Positions 41,078 to 48,053 of a DNA stretch of 64,000 bases are shown here, in pieces. Positions within the stretch are counted from its first letter, which is position 1; every line of letters begins with the position of its first letter. Origin of the DNA: CAXXOK01 sp963663285 (GTDB lineage: Bacteria > Bacillota > Clostridia > Christensenellales > Aristaeellaceae); contig CAXXNI010000002.1 in the NCBI GenBank assembly GCA_963663285.2, forward strand, positions 930,001 through 994,000, read 5' to 3'. A program made the translations under genes and the position numbers. The notes beneath the pieces were generated by a model. The model did not search any database and had not been told where the DNA came from. It was given only the letters and a program-made list of their open reading frames with translations.

Positions 41078-41623
41078 TTACACCTCCAAAATGGGTTTGA
41101 ATTCTTCGTTGATCGATTCCCGTATCCATTGGGATACTTCAGGTTCATTCAGTGCCACGCCGTCCAGCGCTTTTCGCAACACTCTGGTATCAAAGCTAGC
41201 TTTAAGTGCCTGCCGGGAAGCGTGAAATACAAATTCAGGTGTTTCCGGATTGAGTAATACCAACGTTATCAGCGTGTCACATATATCGCCCATCGGCGGA
41301 CAATCGATATGGTTCCGGTCAAAGGTGACCGTCAGCTTTGTGCCCACGTCTTGTTTACTGCTGATGGCTACGTCGCCGCCGGTCAGCTGCGCGTTTTCTT
41401 TCAGCAAAGGTATTCCCAGTCCAACCTTCCGGGTTGTACGCGTCGTTGTGAAAGGGTCTGTCACCTTTTCAAGCAGCTCGGGCGACATGCCGATACCATC
41501 ATCTTCAAAAACGATGGTCAACCAATTGCGTACGTCAATCGTAAATGTTATCATCAACCGTTTTGCGTTTGCCTTCACGCTGTTTTGGGCAATATCCAAA
41601 ACATGCATTGATAGATCCCGCAT
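41078..41623 (-). CDS. GHKL-type ATP-binding protein in the hydrogenase operon
   Basis: 181 residues. The N-terminal 110 residues are a histidine-kinase-like ATPase fold: N box LDIAQNSVKANA, G1 box FEDDGIGM, then TTRTTRKVGLGIPLLKENAQLTGG. There is no phospho-acceptor His, membrane segment or receiver. The C-terminal 70 residues are not recognised. It lies between hydC and hndB, 4 bases from hndB. Similar genes recur in clostridial hydrogenase operons. Function unknown; regulation or assembly is possible. Confidence 0.82.
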   Translation of the reverse strand: MRDLSMHVLDIAQNSVKANAKRLMITFTIDVRNWLTIVFEDDGIGMSPELLEKVTDPFTTTRTTRKVGLGIPLLKENAQLTGGDVAISSKQDVGTKLTVTFDRNHIDCPPMGDICDTLITLVLLNPETPEFVFHASRQALKASFDTRVLRKALDGVALNEPEVSQWIRESINEEFKPILEV

Positions 41624-41625
41624 CG

Positions 41626-42096
41626 TCAGTCTTTATACTTTTCCAAAATCGCCGGTACTTCTGCATCCGTCAAACGGCCGTAAACTTCGTCGTTAATCAT
41701 CATTACGGGGGCAAGGCCGCAGGCGCCTAAACAACGGGTAGCTTGCAAGGTAAAAACGCCGTCTTCCGTTGTTTCGCCTACTTTGATCTCCAGTTCCTTT
41801 TCGATACGGTCCAATACCTTCTGGGACCCCCGAACGTAACACGCCGTTCCCATACATACGCCAACAACGTATTTGCCTTTGGGTTGCAGCGAGAACTGGG
41901 AGTAGAAGGTAGCAACACCATACACTTCACTAAGTGTGGTGTTCAGGGCATCGGCAATGTACTCCTGTACATCCATGGGAACACAGCCGAAAATGTCCTG
42001 AGCTTTTTGCAGCACAGGCATTAGCGCCCCTTTTTGATCCTTGTGTTCGTCGATCGCTTTTTGCAGCGCCTCGAACTTTGCCTTTTCTTCGGTCAT
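41626..42096 (-). CDS. hydC: Hydrogenase subunit HydC (NuoE-like)
   Basis: 156-residue NuoE-like protein. An N-terminal helical bundle (LMPVLQKAQDIFGCVP, ATFYSQF) is followed by a thioredoxin-like [2Fe-2S] domain with ligands CMGTACYVRG and ATRCLGACGLAPVM. It relays electrons to HydB. ATG at 42096 has GAGGAGG 12 bases upstream; the open frame reaches 42228 but runs through the promoter. First gene of hydC-GHKL-hndB-hydB-hydA. Confidence 0.94.
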   Translation of the reverse strand: MTEEKAKFEALQKAIDEHKDQKGALMPVLQKAQDIFGCVPMDVQEYIADALNTTLSEVYGVATFYSQFSLQPKGKYVVGVCMGTACYVRGSQKVLDRIEKELEIKVGETTEDGVFTLQATRCLGACGLAPVMMINDEVYGRLTDAEVPAILEKYKD

Positions 42097-42169
42097 GGCA
42101 GCCTTAGACCTCCTCAAATCATTGGTACGCCGTAAAGCTGCGTAAACATTACGCAGCGATATATATTTT

Positions 42170-42197
42170 ATCATACCACATTGAGAAATGCACGCAA
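42170..42197 (-). promoter_or_regulatory. Putative hydC promoter
   Basis: TTGCGT (42192-42197), 16 bases, TATGAT (42170-42175), reading into hydC. A short leader hairpin GCTGCGTAA / TTACGCAGC follows at 42138-42158. Confidence 0.5.
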
Positions 42198-42283
42198 AGC
42201 AACTCTTCAAATGTGATTTTTTTGACAATTTTACACCAAATGTACAGAATGAAAACAGGAAATTCTAAACCTATCCTATAAAC

Positions 42284-42301
42284 TTGTTAAATTTTTAGCG
42301 A
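42284..42301. promoter_or_regulatory. Rex-like operator
   Basis: TTGTTAA-ATTT-TTAGCGA matches 12 of 14 defined bases of the Rex consensus TTGTTAANNNNTTAACAA. Rex senses NADH/NAD and often controls hydrogenase and fermentation genes in Clostridia. It lies about 90 bases upstream of the proposed -35, which weakens the case. Confidence 0.35.
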
Positions 42302-42407
42302 ATTATACCATATGTTGATATTATGGCTTTAAAAGCACCAGATACGGATATGGACAAAAAAGCACTTGTTGGATAGACCTAACCGTTACGAACCGTAGAA
42401 ATAGTAA

Positions 42408-42445
42408 CCCCCCTGCCATTTGTTTCAATTGTTCTGGCAGGGGGG
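42408..42445 (-). terminator. Terminator after the PHP gene
   Basis: 11-bp stem CCCCCCTGCCA / TGGCAGGGGGG with a 16-base loop, 13 bases past the stop, followed by TTACTATTTC on the minus strand. Confidence 0.7.
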
Positions 42446-42457
42446 TATATTAAATTC

Positions 42458-43171
42458 TTATTGCCGTCTATTTTGCTGCTCCTTTAGCATAGTAAACACG
42501 GCTTGTACTGTTGGCGCTTCTACTTCCAGCGAAAAATTTCTTTCTGCCATATGCTCCAGGTAATGGGCATCCGATGAGTGCAGCACAAACCGACCTTCCA
42601 GCACCTGCTGCGGGCATGCGATTCGCGGCGCAACTTCCACAACCGGATACTCCGGTAGTGATGGCATAATGCCCAAAGCGCCGATCATCCCGTTTGCACC
42701 CCTGTTAATATGCGCCGGTATCAAAATCCCACCGTGTTTATCAATTAATTCAGCCACCTGTTCCAACGTTAAATCCGTTGCATTCAGGAGCAGCTTATCA
42801 ACCTTACCAGTGGGCTGGTCGTCCGCCCCCATAATGATCTGGTTTCCAAAAAGTCCTTCAACGTTTTGAATAGCAGGCAGATGGCGGTATATTTCTTCCC
42901 CAAAAGCCAACGCACTTTCAACGTCGATAAAATAGGCCAGCACATGCACTTCTTCTTTTGTGGTTACTTCCATCCCGGGCATCACCGCGATGCCGTATTC
43001 TTTCCCGGCTGCTATCGCCGCGGGAATATTCAGCGCTGTGTTATGATCTGTCAGCGCTATTACATTCAAGCCTTTTACCTTGGCCATTCCAACTAAGTTC
43101 CACGGCGTCATCTCATCGCTGCCGCAGGGAGATAAGCAGCTATGGATATGTAAATCACAATAAACACGCAT
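42458..43171 (-). CDS. PHP-domain phosphoesterase
   Basis: 237 residues of the PHP family (polymerase/histidinol-phosphatase type). Metal motifs: DLHIHSCLS near the start, ALTDHNT, a Glu in GMEVTT, HVLAYF, PAHINR and SSDAHYLEH. Related proteins hydrolyse nucleoside 5',3'-bisphosphates or similar phosphoesters; the substrate here is unknown. ATG at 43171 directly follows the DRTGG stop (1 base gap), so it is coupled to it; an upstream extension to 43294 would overlap that gene. Last gene of the DRTGG/hydrogenase-like cluster. Confidence 0.85.
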   Translation of the reverse strand: MRVYCDLHIHSCLSPCGSDEMTPWNLVGMAKVKGLNVIALTDHNTALNIPAAIAAGKEYGIAVMPGMEVTTKEEVHVLAYFIDVESALAFGEEIYRHLPAIQNVEGLFGNQIIMGADDQPTGKVDKLLLNATDLTLEQVAELIDKHGGILIPAHINRGANGMIGALGIMPSLPEYPVVEVAPRIACPQQVLEGRFVLHSSDAHYLEHMAERNFSLEVEAPTVQAVFTMLKEQQNRRQ

Positions 43172-43172
43172 C

Positions 43173-43520
43173 TTATTCTGCGGATGCCGGAATGCCCGCC
43201 GCTGCCATGAGCCCGCAAATTTCATATGCGGTTTTCTCCGTTTCCAGTACGGCCAGCCCTTCCTCATTTGCTTTTTGCAGCGATGCCGGTTCAATATGGT
43301 TACCTTCCGCCAGGATCACGCAGGACATTTCCATCAACACTGCAATGGCAATTACATTCACATGGGTTTGTACGGTTGTCCACGCCATGCCATGCTGCCC
43401 GTGCGCCAGTACCCAGCTAAGTAAATCGCAGGCATATCCGCAAGTCACCTTGCCGGTGCAATCTTCCGCTTCGGTTACACAGTTTGCATCCAACAGCTTC
43501 GCCAATTCGCTGATCGTCAT
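43173..43520 (-). CDS. DRTGG-domain protein (copy 2)
   Basis: 115-residue single-domain protein with the N-terminus MTISELAKLLDANCV and a later YACDLLSWVLAHGQ and VILAEGNHIEP pattern. It is clearly paralogous to the protein coded at 45355-45723 (same start, length and block order). The DRTGG fold is otherwise seen in AcetylCoA-pathway phosphotransacetylase N-termini and CBS/HPr-kinase neighbours, and is thought to bind ligands or protein partners. Here it stands alone between the hydrogenase-like and PHP genes. Confidence 0.75.
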   Translation of the reverse strand: MTISELAKLLDANCVTEAEDCTGKVTCGYACDLLSWVLAHGQHGMAWTTVQTHVNVIAIAVLMEMSCVILAEGNHIEPASLQKANEEGLAVLETEKTAYEICGLMAAAGIPASAE

Positions 43521-43531
43521 GTTAATATCCC

Positions 43532-44881
43532 CTATTCTCTGGTGGTTTTCGCCAGTTGAACCATTTTCTGCGCCATAATTTTAAGCTGATCTTTTAAAAT
43601 ATGTATACAGTCCATTTTACTTGCATGCCCGCGGACGATATCTTCTGCAAACGTACGGCAAGTTGGGCTGCCGCAGCTGCCGCAGTCGTAGCCCGGCAGT
43701 GACTTTTCAATCTCTTCCATCTGTTCCATTTTCCGCATTGCTTCGGCAATATCATCATCCAGCTTCATAACACTGTTCGGTGTTATTTTCTTTGTGGATT
43801 GCAATGGGTACTTGGTAAGATAAGAGGTTTTCACCACCTCGTCCGGGTGACGGATGTCGCAGCCTTTCATTAAACTGCGTATCGCGTTTCGGGCAATATA
43901 TCCGTTTTCAAAGGTGAGCGGACCGCCGACACACCCGCCGGTACAGGCTGCTCCTTCAAAAAACACCAAATCCCGAAGTTTATTGTTCTCAATCTCTTCT
44001 AATACATGAATGACATTTTCAATTCCATCAACCGCCATGCTATTATCCGGGCAAACCGCACTGGCTTCGCCCCCATTATTCGCCCAGCCCACACCGTATG
44101 ATGTAGCGCGGGAAAGCGTGAGTTCGTTTGGATAATTCTTAATATGACCGGATAACAGGCCATAGATCTCCAGCATGCTGATGGCTCCATCCACAGCGGA
44201 CTTCTCCTGCCCGATCGGGTTGCGGATCGCCGTCATTTTCGCAGCGCACGGTGTAATGAAAAAACACCCTACATCTTCTGGTTTTACATCATTCTTTTGG
44301 CAAAATTCACGTTTTGCCACCATGGCGGCGACTTCCATCGGCTGGCGCATATCAATAATGTGCGGGATCAATTCCGGAAACCGCACCTGTATCAGCCTTG
44401 TAATCGCGGGACAGGCAGAAGATATGACCGGGAAGCGTTCCGGGCTCATACTGCGCATCCGTTCACGAATCGCGCGGGTTACAATATCCGCACCGGCGGC
44501 GACTTCAAACACATCGTCAAAGCCCATGTGCAACAAGCCTTCCAGTATTTGTGAAGGGCTGACCAGTTGCTTAAACTGGCCGTACAGCGACGGTGCGGGC
44601 AGTGCAATTTTATATTTAAACTGGTTAATTGTTGCCAGCGGGTCTGTCTGCGCATATTTAGCGTGGTATTCGCATACCCGGATACATTCACCGCAGTCGA
44701 TGCAGCGTTCGTCGATAATATGCGCCCGTCCGGCACGTACGCGTATCGCCTCGGTCGGGCAGCGCTTCAAGCAGTTTGTGCAGCCTTTACACTTTTCCTT
44801 ATCCAGCCGCACGGAGTGAAACCGTTTGTCTTCCATTCCGGGAACCTCGCTTCCTTGTAAACGCGCATAGAAGTTACTCAT
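43532..44881 (-). CDS. Hydrogenase-like iron-sulfur protein
   Basis: 449 residues. Two N-terminal [4Fe-4S] motifs (CKGCTNCLKRCP, CIDCGECIRVC) are followed by an [FeFe]-hydrogenase large-subunit-like domain (residues about 85-370). The C-terminal four-Cys domain (YDCGSCGSPTCRTFAEDI) is the type found in corrinoid Fe-S proteins. The H-cluster loops are altered: SSACPAIT instead of TSCCPxW, ITPCAAKM, and GAACTGGCVGGP instead of MACPGGCxNGGG. Some cluster cysteines remain, so it may bind a [4Fe-4S] or a modified H-cluster. Hydrogen sensing or electron transfer is more likely than turnover. It sits between an ATPase gene and a DRTGG gene. Confidence 0.85.
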   Translation of the reverse strand: MSNFYARLQGSEVPGMEDKRFHSVRLDKEKCKGCTNCLKRCPTEAIRVRAGRAHIIDERCIDCGECIRVCEYHAKYAQTDPLATINQFKYKIALPAPSLYGQFKQLVSPSQILEGLLHMGFDDVFEVAAGADIVTRAIRERMRSMSPERFPVISSACPAITRLIQVRFPELIPHIIDMRQPMEVAAMVAKREFCQKNDVKPEDVGCFFITPCAAKMTAIRNPIGQEKSAVDGAISMLEIYGLLSGHIKNYPNELTLSRATSYGVGWANNGGEASAVCPDNSMAVDGIENVIHVLEEIENNKLRDLVFFEGAACTGGCVGGPLTFENGYIARNAIRSLMKGCDIRHPDEVVKTSYLTKYPLQSTKKITPNSVMKLDDDIAEAMRKMEQMEEIEKSLPGYDCGSCGSPTCRTFAEDIVRGHASKMDCIHILKDQLKIMAQKMVQLAKTTRE

Positions 44882-44901
44882 TGCCGTTCACATACCAAAA
44901 C

Positions 44902-45330
44902 CTATTGTAAATTAAACCCCATGCGGATACGCGTACCCTTGCCAACCTGACTTTCGATGGCAAACTCATCCGCGTTTCGTTTCATGTTCGGTAACCCCAT
45001 GCCTGCGCCAAAACCGAGGTTGCGGGCTTCCTCGCTGGCAGTAGAATACCCTTCTTTTAATGCCTGTTGTATATCGGGAATTCCCGGCCCGATATCTTCG
45101 GAAATCAGCACAATTTTCTCCGGCGTCATGCGCATCGTCAGCGTTCCGCCTTCGCTGTGGATAATCAGGTTCAGCTCTGCTTCATAACTGGCTACGGCGA
45201 TACGGCGCAGCACCGCGCTGTTTACACCAAGCTGCTTAAGCTTCCGCTTGATCGTTGCAGATGCATCCCCCGCGGTGGCGTATTCCTGTGCGTGTACTGC
45301 ATAACTATCCGCAATCGTATGTTGCTCCAT
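44902..45330 (-). CDS. Anti-sigma-factor-like ATP-binding protein
   Basis: 142 residues, RsbW/RsbT-type ATPase fold: N box AVASYEAELNLIIHS, G1 DIGPGIPDIQ, then GFGAGMGLPNMKRNADEF and a C-terminal GTRIRM strand. Such proteins bind or phosphorylate anti-anti-sigma factors; no STAS partner is coded nearby. ATG at 45330 is used (GGGG 6 bases upstream); in-frame ATGs 3 and 12 bases earlier are possible. Second gene of the DRTGG/hydrogenase-like cluster; compare the separate GHKL protein in the hyd operon. Confidence 0.8.
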   Translation of the reverse strand: MEQHTIADSYAVHAQEYATAGDASATIKRKLKQLGVNSAVLRRIAVASYEAELNLIIHSEGGTLTMRMTPEKIVLISEDIGPGIPDIQQALKEGYSTASEEARNLGFGAGMGLPNMKRNADEFAIESQVGKGTRIRMGFNLQ

Positions 45331-45354
45331 CATATACCCCATTTATCCATGCGC

Positions 45355-45723
45355 CTATTCATCGAACGGTGCGCAATCATTATTACCCCGAATACCCGCT
45401 TGGTACAAAAGACCGCAGGTTGTGTACGTAGTATGCTTTGTCGTCAGTACGACGATTCCGACTTCCCTTGCCTCGTCTAAAACCTCATCCGAGGGTATCT
45501 TGCCGCGCGCAAAAACGATGCAATGAATATCCAGCATTTCAGCGGTGCGAATTACATGCACATTGGTAAGCCCGGTAATCAATACCGTTTTATTTTTTAC
45601 AAACGCCAATACGTCGCTCATCAGGTCGGATCCGCAAGCCGTGCTAACTTCCTGCTCTAGCTCAGCTTCCTCCCCGCACAGCACGCGCGCATCCAGAATC
45701 TTGATGATTTCCGAAATTGTCAT
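45355..45723 (-). CDS. DRTGG-domain protein (copy 1)
   Basis: 122 residues, beginning MTISEIIKILDARVL, then TACGSDLMSDVLAFVKNKTV, GLTNVHVIRTAEML and CIVFARGKIPS. It is paralogous to the DRTGG protein at 43173-43520. First gene of the five-gene cluster; ATG at 45723 follows AGGAGG. It probably forms an obligate or alternative partner of the second DRTGG protein; ligand unknown. Confidence 0.78.
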   Translation of the reverse strand: MTISEIIKILDARVLCGEEAELEQEVSTACGSDLMSDVLAFVKNKTVLITGLTNVHVIRTAEMLDIHCIVFARGKIPSDEVLDEAREVGIVVLTTKHTTYTTCGLLYQAGIRGNNDCAPFDE

Positions 45724-45817
45724 GCTTAAGTCCTCCTATACTTCATTCCGTAGGGATGGCAGCATCAGGTTATGCTATCAATAAAAAGAAATGTTATCTT
45801 TGATTGCCTGATTGCCC

Positions 45818-45846
45818 TTGAAGCCCCGGTCTAAAAATGATACGAT
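45818..45846 (+). promoter_or_regulatory. Promoter for the DUF6062-like gene
   Basis: TTGAAG (45818-45823), 17 bases, TACGAT (45841-45846), about 35 bases before the ATG. Confidence 0.5.
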
Positions 45847-45881
45847 GATACCCGTTTATTATACCTTTCAGGAGGCGCAAG

Positions 45882-46634
45882 ATGCAATACCACCTGGATA
45901 CGATACCGGTCTGGGAAGCAATGGAGTGGAAGGCGCAATGCCCGCTATGTGCTTTAGAGAAAAAAACGGAAAAAGATGAGATTGAACGCACCCTTGGCGC
46001 AAGCGTAATGGAGCCGGACGTACGTATTCGTTTCAACCATACCGGGGTGTGCCCGGAGCACCAGAAAATGCTGTTTACAGAGCAAAACCGTCTCGGGCAC
46101 GCTTTGCTTATGGATTCCCACGTATTAGAACGGCTGGACGAACTGAAAAAAATACAGAAACAAGTATCATCCGGTACAAAGGTAAAAGGCGCATTGCTGA
46201 AAAAAGCATCGCCGTTGCAGCCAGCGCTGGATAAACTGCGCCGGATGAATGAAAAATGCGTGGTATGCGACACCGTAGCCACGCATATGGCACGGTATCG
46301 TTATACCTTTTTACATCTATGGAAAACAAACGAAGATTTCCGTAAAGCATGGAAAGCTTCCAATGGCGTTTGTCTCGCGCACACAATCGCTCTTTTTGAA
46401 TCCGCACAGCAGTTTCTAAGCGCCAAGCAGCAAAACGAATTTGCAGCCGAAGCGCTGGATGCACTGGTTGCGCAGCTGGAGAATGATCAGCAGGATTTAG
46501 CATGGTTTGTCCGCAAGTTTGATTACCGCCATCAGGATTTACCCTGGAATGACAGTAAAACCGCTACCGAGCGCGCCATCAACCGTTTACGTGGCTGGTG
46601 TGTTGGCAGCAACCCCTACCCGCGAAAAAAGTAA
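45882..46634 (+). CDS. DUF6062-like cysteine-containing protein
   Basis: 250 residues, soluble, mostly helical. Two Cys pairs stand out: CPLCALEKK near residue 21 and CVVCDT near residue 126, each followed by a Cys-x-x-His-type motif (VCPEHQK near 57 and VCLAHT near 163). This gives an internal twofold pattern that could bind zinc or act in redox. It resembles proteins annotated as DUF6062 in Clostridia; function unknown. ATG at 45882 follows CAGGAGG. Divergent from the DRTGG cluster and convergent with the dCMP deaminase gene. Confidence 0.78.
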   Translation: MQYHLDTIPVWEAMEWKAQCPLCALEKKTEKDEIERTLGASVMEPDVRIRFNHTGVCPEHQKMLFTEQNRLGHALLMDSHVLERLDELKKIQKQVSSGTKVKGALLKKASPLQPALDKLRRMNEKCVVCDTVATHMARYRYTFLHLWKTNEDFRKAWKASNGVCLAHTIALFESAQQFLSAKQQNEFAAEALDALVAQLENDQQDLAWFVRKFDYRHQDLPWNDSKTATERAINRLRGWCVGSNPYPRKK

Positions 46635-46660
46635 CCATACTTCCGGATGTAGCAAACTAC

Positions 46661-47119
46661 TTAATCAATCTCTTCGGTGAAGTGTTCCAACGTAACATCC
46701 GCTTCTTCAAACACTTCCAGCGCAAAAGCATCCGGATAAGCCTGATCAAAAACGACGCGCTTGATGCCGACGTTTACGATCATCTTCGCACATACGGAAC
46801 AAGGCTGATGCGTACAGTAAATGGTTGCACCGTCGATGGAAATGCCAAGTTTCGCTGCTTGGATAATGGCATTTTGCTCTGCATGGATGGCATAGCACAT
46901 TTCCGTGCGTGTGCCGGAAGGTATATTCAAGCAGTCACGCATACATTCGCCGCGTTCTCGGCAGGTTTTTAGCCCCGCAGGCGCCCCATTATACCCCGTG
47001 GTCATAATCCGTTTGTCTTTCACGATTACCGCGCCCACTGAGCGCCCCGCACGGTAGCAGCTGGACCATTCGGAAATCAGCCGCGCCATTTTCATAAAAC
47101 GAATATCCCATTTGTTCAA
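46661..47119 (-). CDS. dCMP deaminase
   Basis: 152-residue zinc deaminase producing dUMP for thymidylate synthesis. Zinc and catalytic motifs: CYAIHAEQNAI and HQPCSVCAKMI; the substrate-binding GYNGAPAGLKTC segment is also typical of dCMP deaminases of the ComEB type. The start is TTG at 47119 with GGAGG 8 bases upstream. Single gene; its 3' end converges with the DUF6062-like gene 26 bases away. Confidence 0.93.
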   Translation of the reverse strand: MNKWDIRFMKMARLISEWSSCYRAGRSVGAVIVKDKRIMTTGYNGAPAGLKTCRERGECMRDCLNIPSGTRTEMCYAIHAEQNAIIQAAKLGISIDGATIYCTHQPCSVCAKMIVNVGIKRVVFDQAYPDAFALEVFEEADVTLEHFTEEID

Positions 47120-47192
47120 GGCTTTCGCCTCCTTTTGGAGGCATTATACAGGATTTTAGGTGCTATTGCAACGAAATGCACCAATCATATAA

Positions 47193-47228
47193 CGCCGTTG
47201 TTTCGTGATAAAACACAAAACAACGACG
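47193..47228 (-). terminator. Terminator after the TrmN6-like gene
   Basis: 11-bp inverted repeat with one mismatch (47193-47203 and 47218-47228, core CGTTGTTT / AAACAACG), 70 bases after the methyltransferase stop. TTTTT follows it on the plus strand. Confidence 0.5.
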
Positions 47229-47297
47229 TTTTTATATGGGTACAATTCTTTTTATTGATCCACTTTGTAAATGAATCTACCATCAGCCGGATGCCTA

Positions 47298-48053
47298 TTA
47301 ACTTTCCTGCGATTTACGTCCGTAAATATCCAGCAGTTCCTCCGTCTCGGTACCATCTTCGTGATAGACAATCAAAGGAGGAAGCCATAGCAGCGATGAC
47401 TTCGCGTTTTTTACGGCTTCCACAAGCAATAAATACGGTGGTTTACTGGCTTTGGCGCATACCATACGCAGCCTTTTTGGTTCCAACCGGCTTTTTCGCA
47501 GTGCGTCCATCAATTCCAAAGTTCGCGGTGCTGGAAAACAAAGCCATAGCCTTCCCTGATTTTTCAGGATAGCGGCGGCTGCATCGCAAACCTCCTGCAA
47601 GTTGCAATCCGTTTCGTGACAGGCTAGAAGTCGCGCCTCCGTACGGCTGGGTATCGTTCCGCCTCTTTTACCATAGGGTGGGTTACAAACAACCGCATCC
47701 ATACTCTCCGGCCCCACTATTTTTGCTGCGTTTCTCATATCCTCCGCATATACCGTGATGCGTTTCGTGAGTCCGTTTAATGCGACGCTTCGCCGGGCCA
47801 TATCCGCCATATCCGTTTGCCATTCAAAAGCATGGAACTGTGCTGTTGGACATAACGTGCTCATCAAAACCGGCAAGATACCTGTTCCTGTTCCCATGTC
47901 CGCCACTTGATCCCGCGGACGTAGGCGCGTAAAACTTTTCAGTAAAATTGCGTCCATGCCAAAGCGGAAGCCATTTTTCTTTTGCAGAATCCTTAATCCG
48001 TTGTTTTGCAGGTCATCCAACTGTTCTTCTTCCAAAAGGCATTCCTTATTCAA
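47298..48053 (-). CDS. TrmN6-like tRNA/class N6 adenine methyltransferase
   Basis: 251-residue SAM-dependent methyltransferase. N-terminal GFRFGMDAILL is the family start motif; SAM loop ADMGTGTGILPVLM; active site NPPYGKRGG. This is the YfiC/TrmN6 pattern, whose E. coli member methylates A37 of tRNA1-Val. Exact target here is inferred. The start is TTG at 48053, overlapping the end of the SpoIID/SH3 gene by 8 bases, with AAGGA upstream. Confidence 0.85.
   Translation of the reverse strand: MNKECLLEEEQLDDLQNNGLRILQKKNGFRFGMDAILLKSFTRLRPRDQVADMGTGTGILPVLMSTLCPTAQFHAFEWQTDMADMARRSVALNGLTKRITVYAEDMRNAAKIVGPESMDAVVCNPPYGKRGGTIPSRTEARLLACHETDCNLQEVCDAAAAILKNQGRLWLCFPAPRTLELMDALRKSRLEPKRLRMVCAKASKPPYLLLVEAVKNAKSSLLWLPPLIVYHEDGTETEELLDIYGRKSQES

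Larger units (their letters stand above)
42097..42457. other. 361-base regulatory spacer before hydC
   Basis: Contains a possible hydC promoter (42170-42197), a 9-bp hairpin in the leader (42138-42158), a Rex-like palindrome (42284-42301) and the terminator of the upstream PHP gene (42408-42445). No open frame of interest. Confidence 0.55.

Noticed and set aside
39928..41100. 390-codon plus-strand open frame opposite hydB
   Set aside because: Antisense shadow of hydB and hndB; no start signal and no family pattern.
45794..46282. 162-codon minus-strand frame opposite the DUF6062-like gene
   Set aside because: Overlaps a well-supported plus-strand gene with promoter and ribosome binding site; Ser/Phe/Cys-rich translation.
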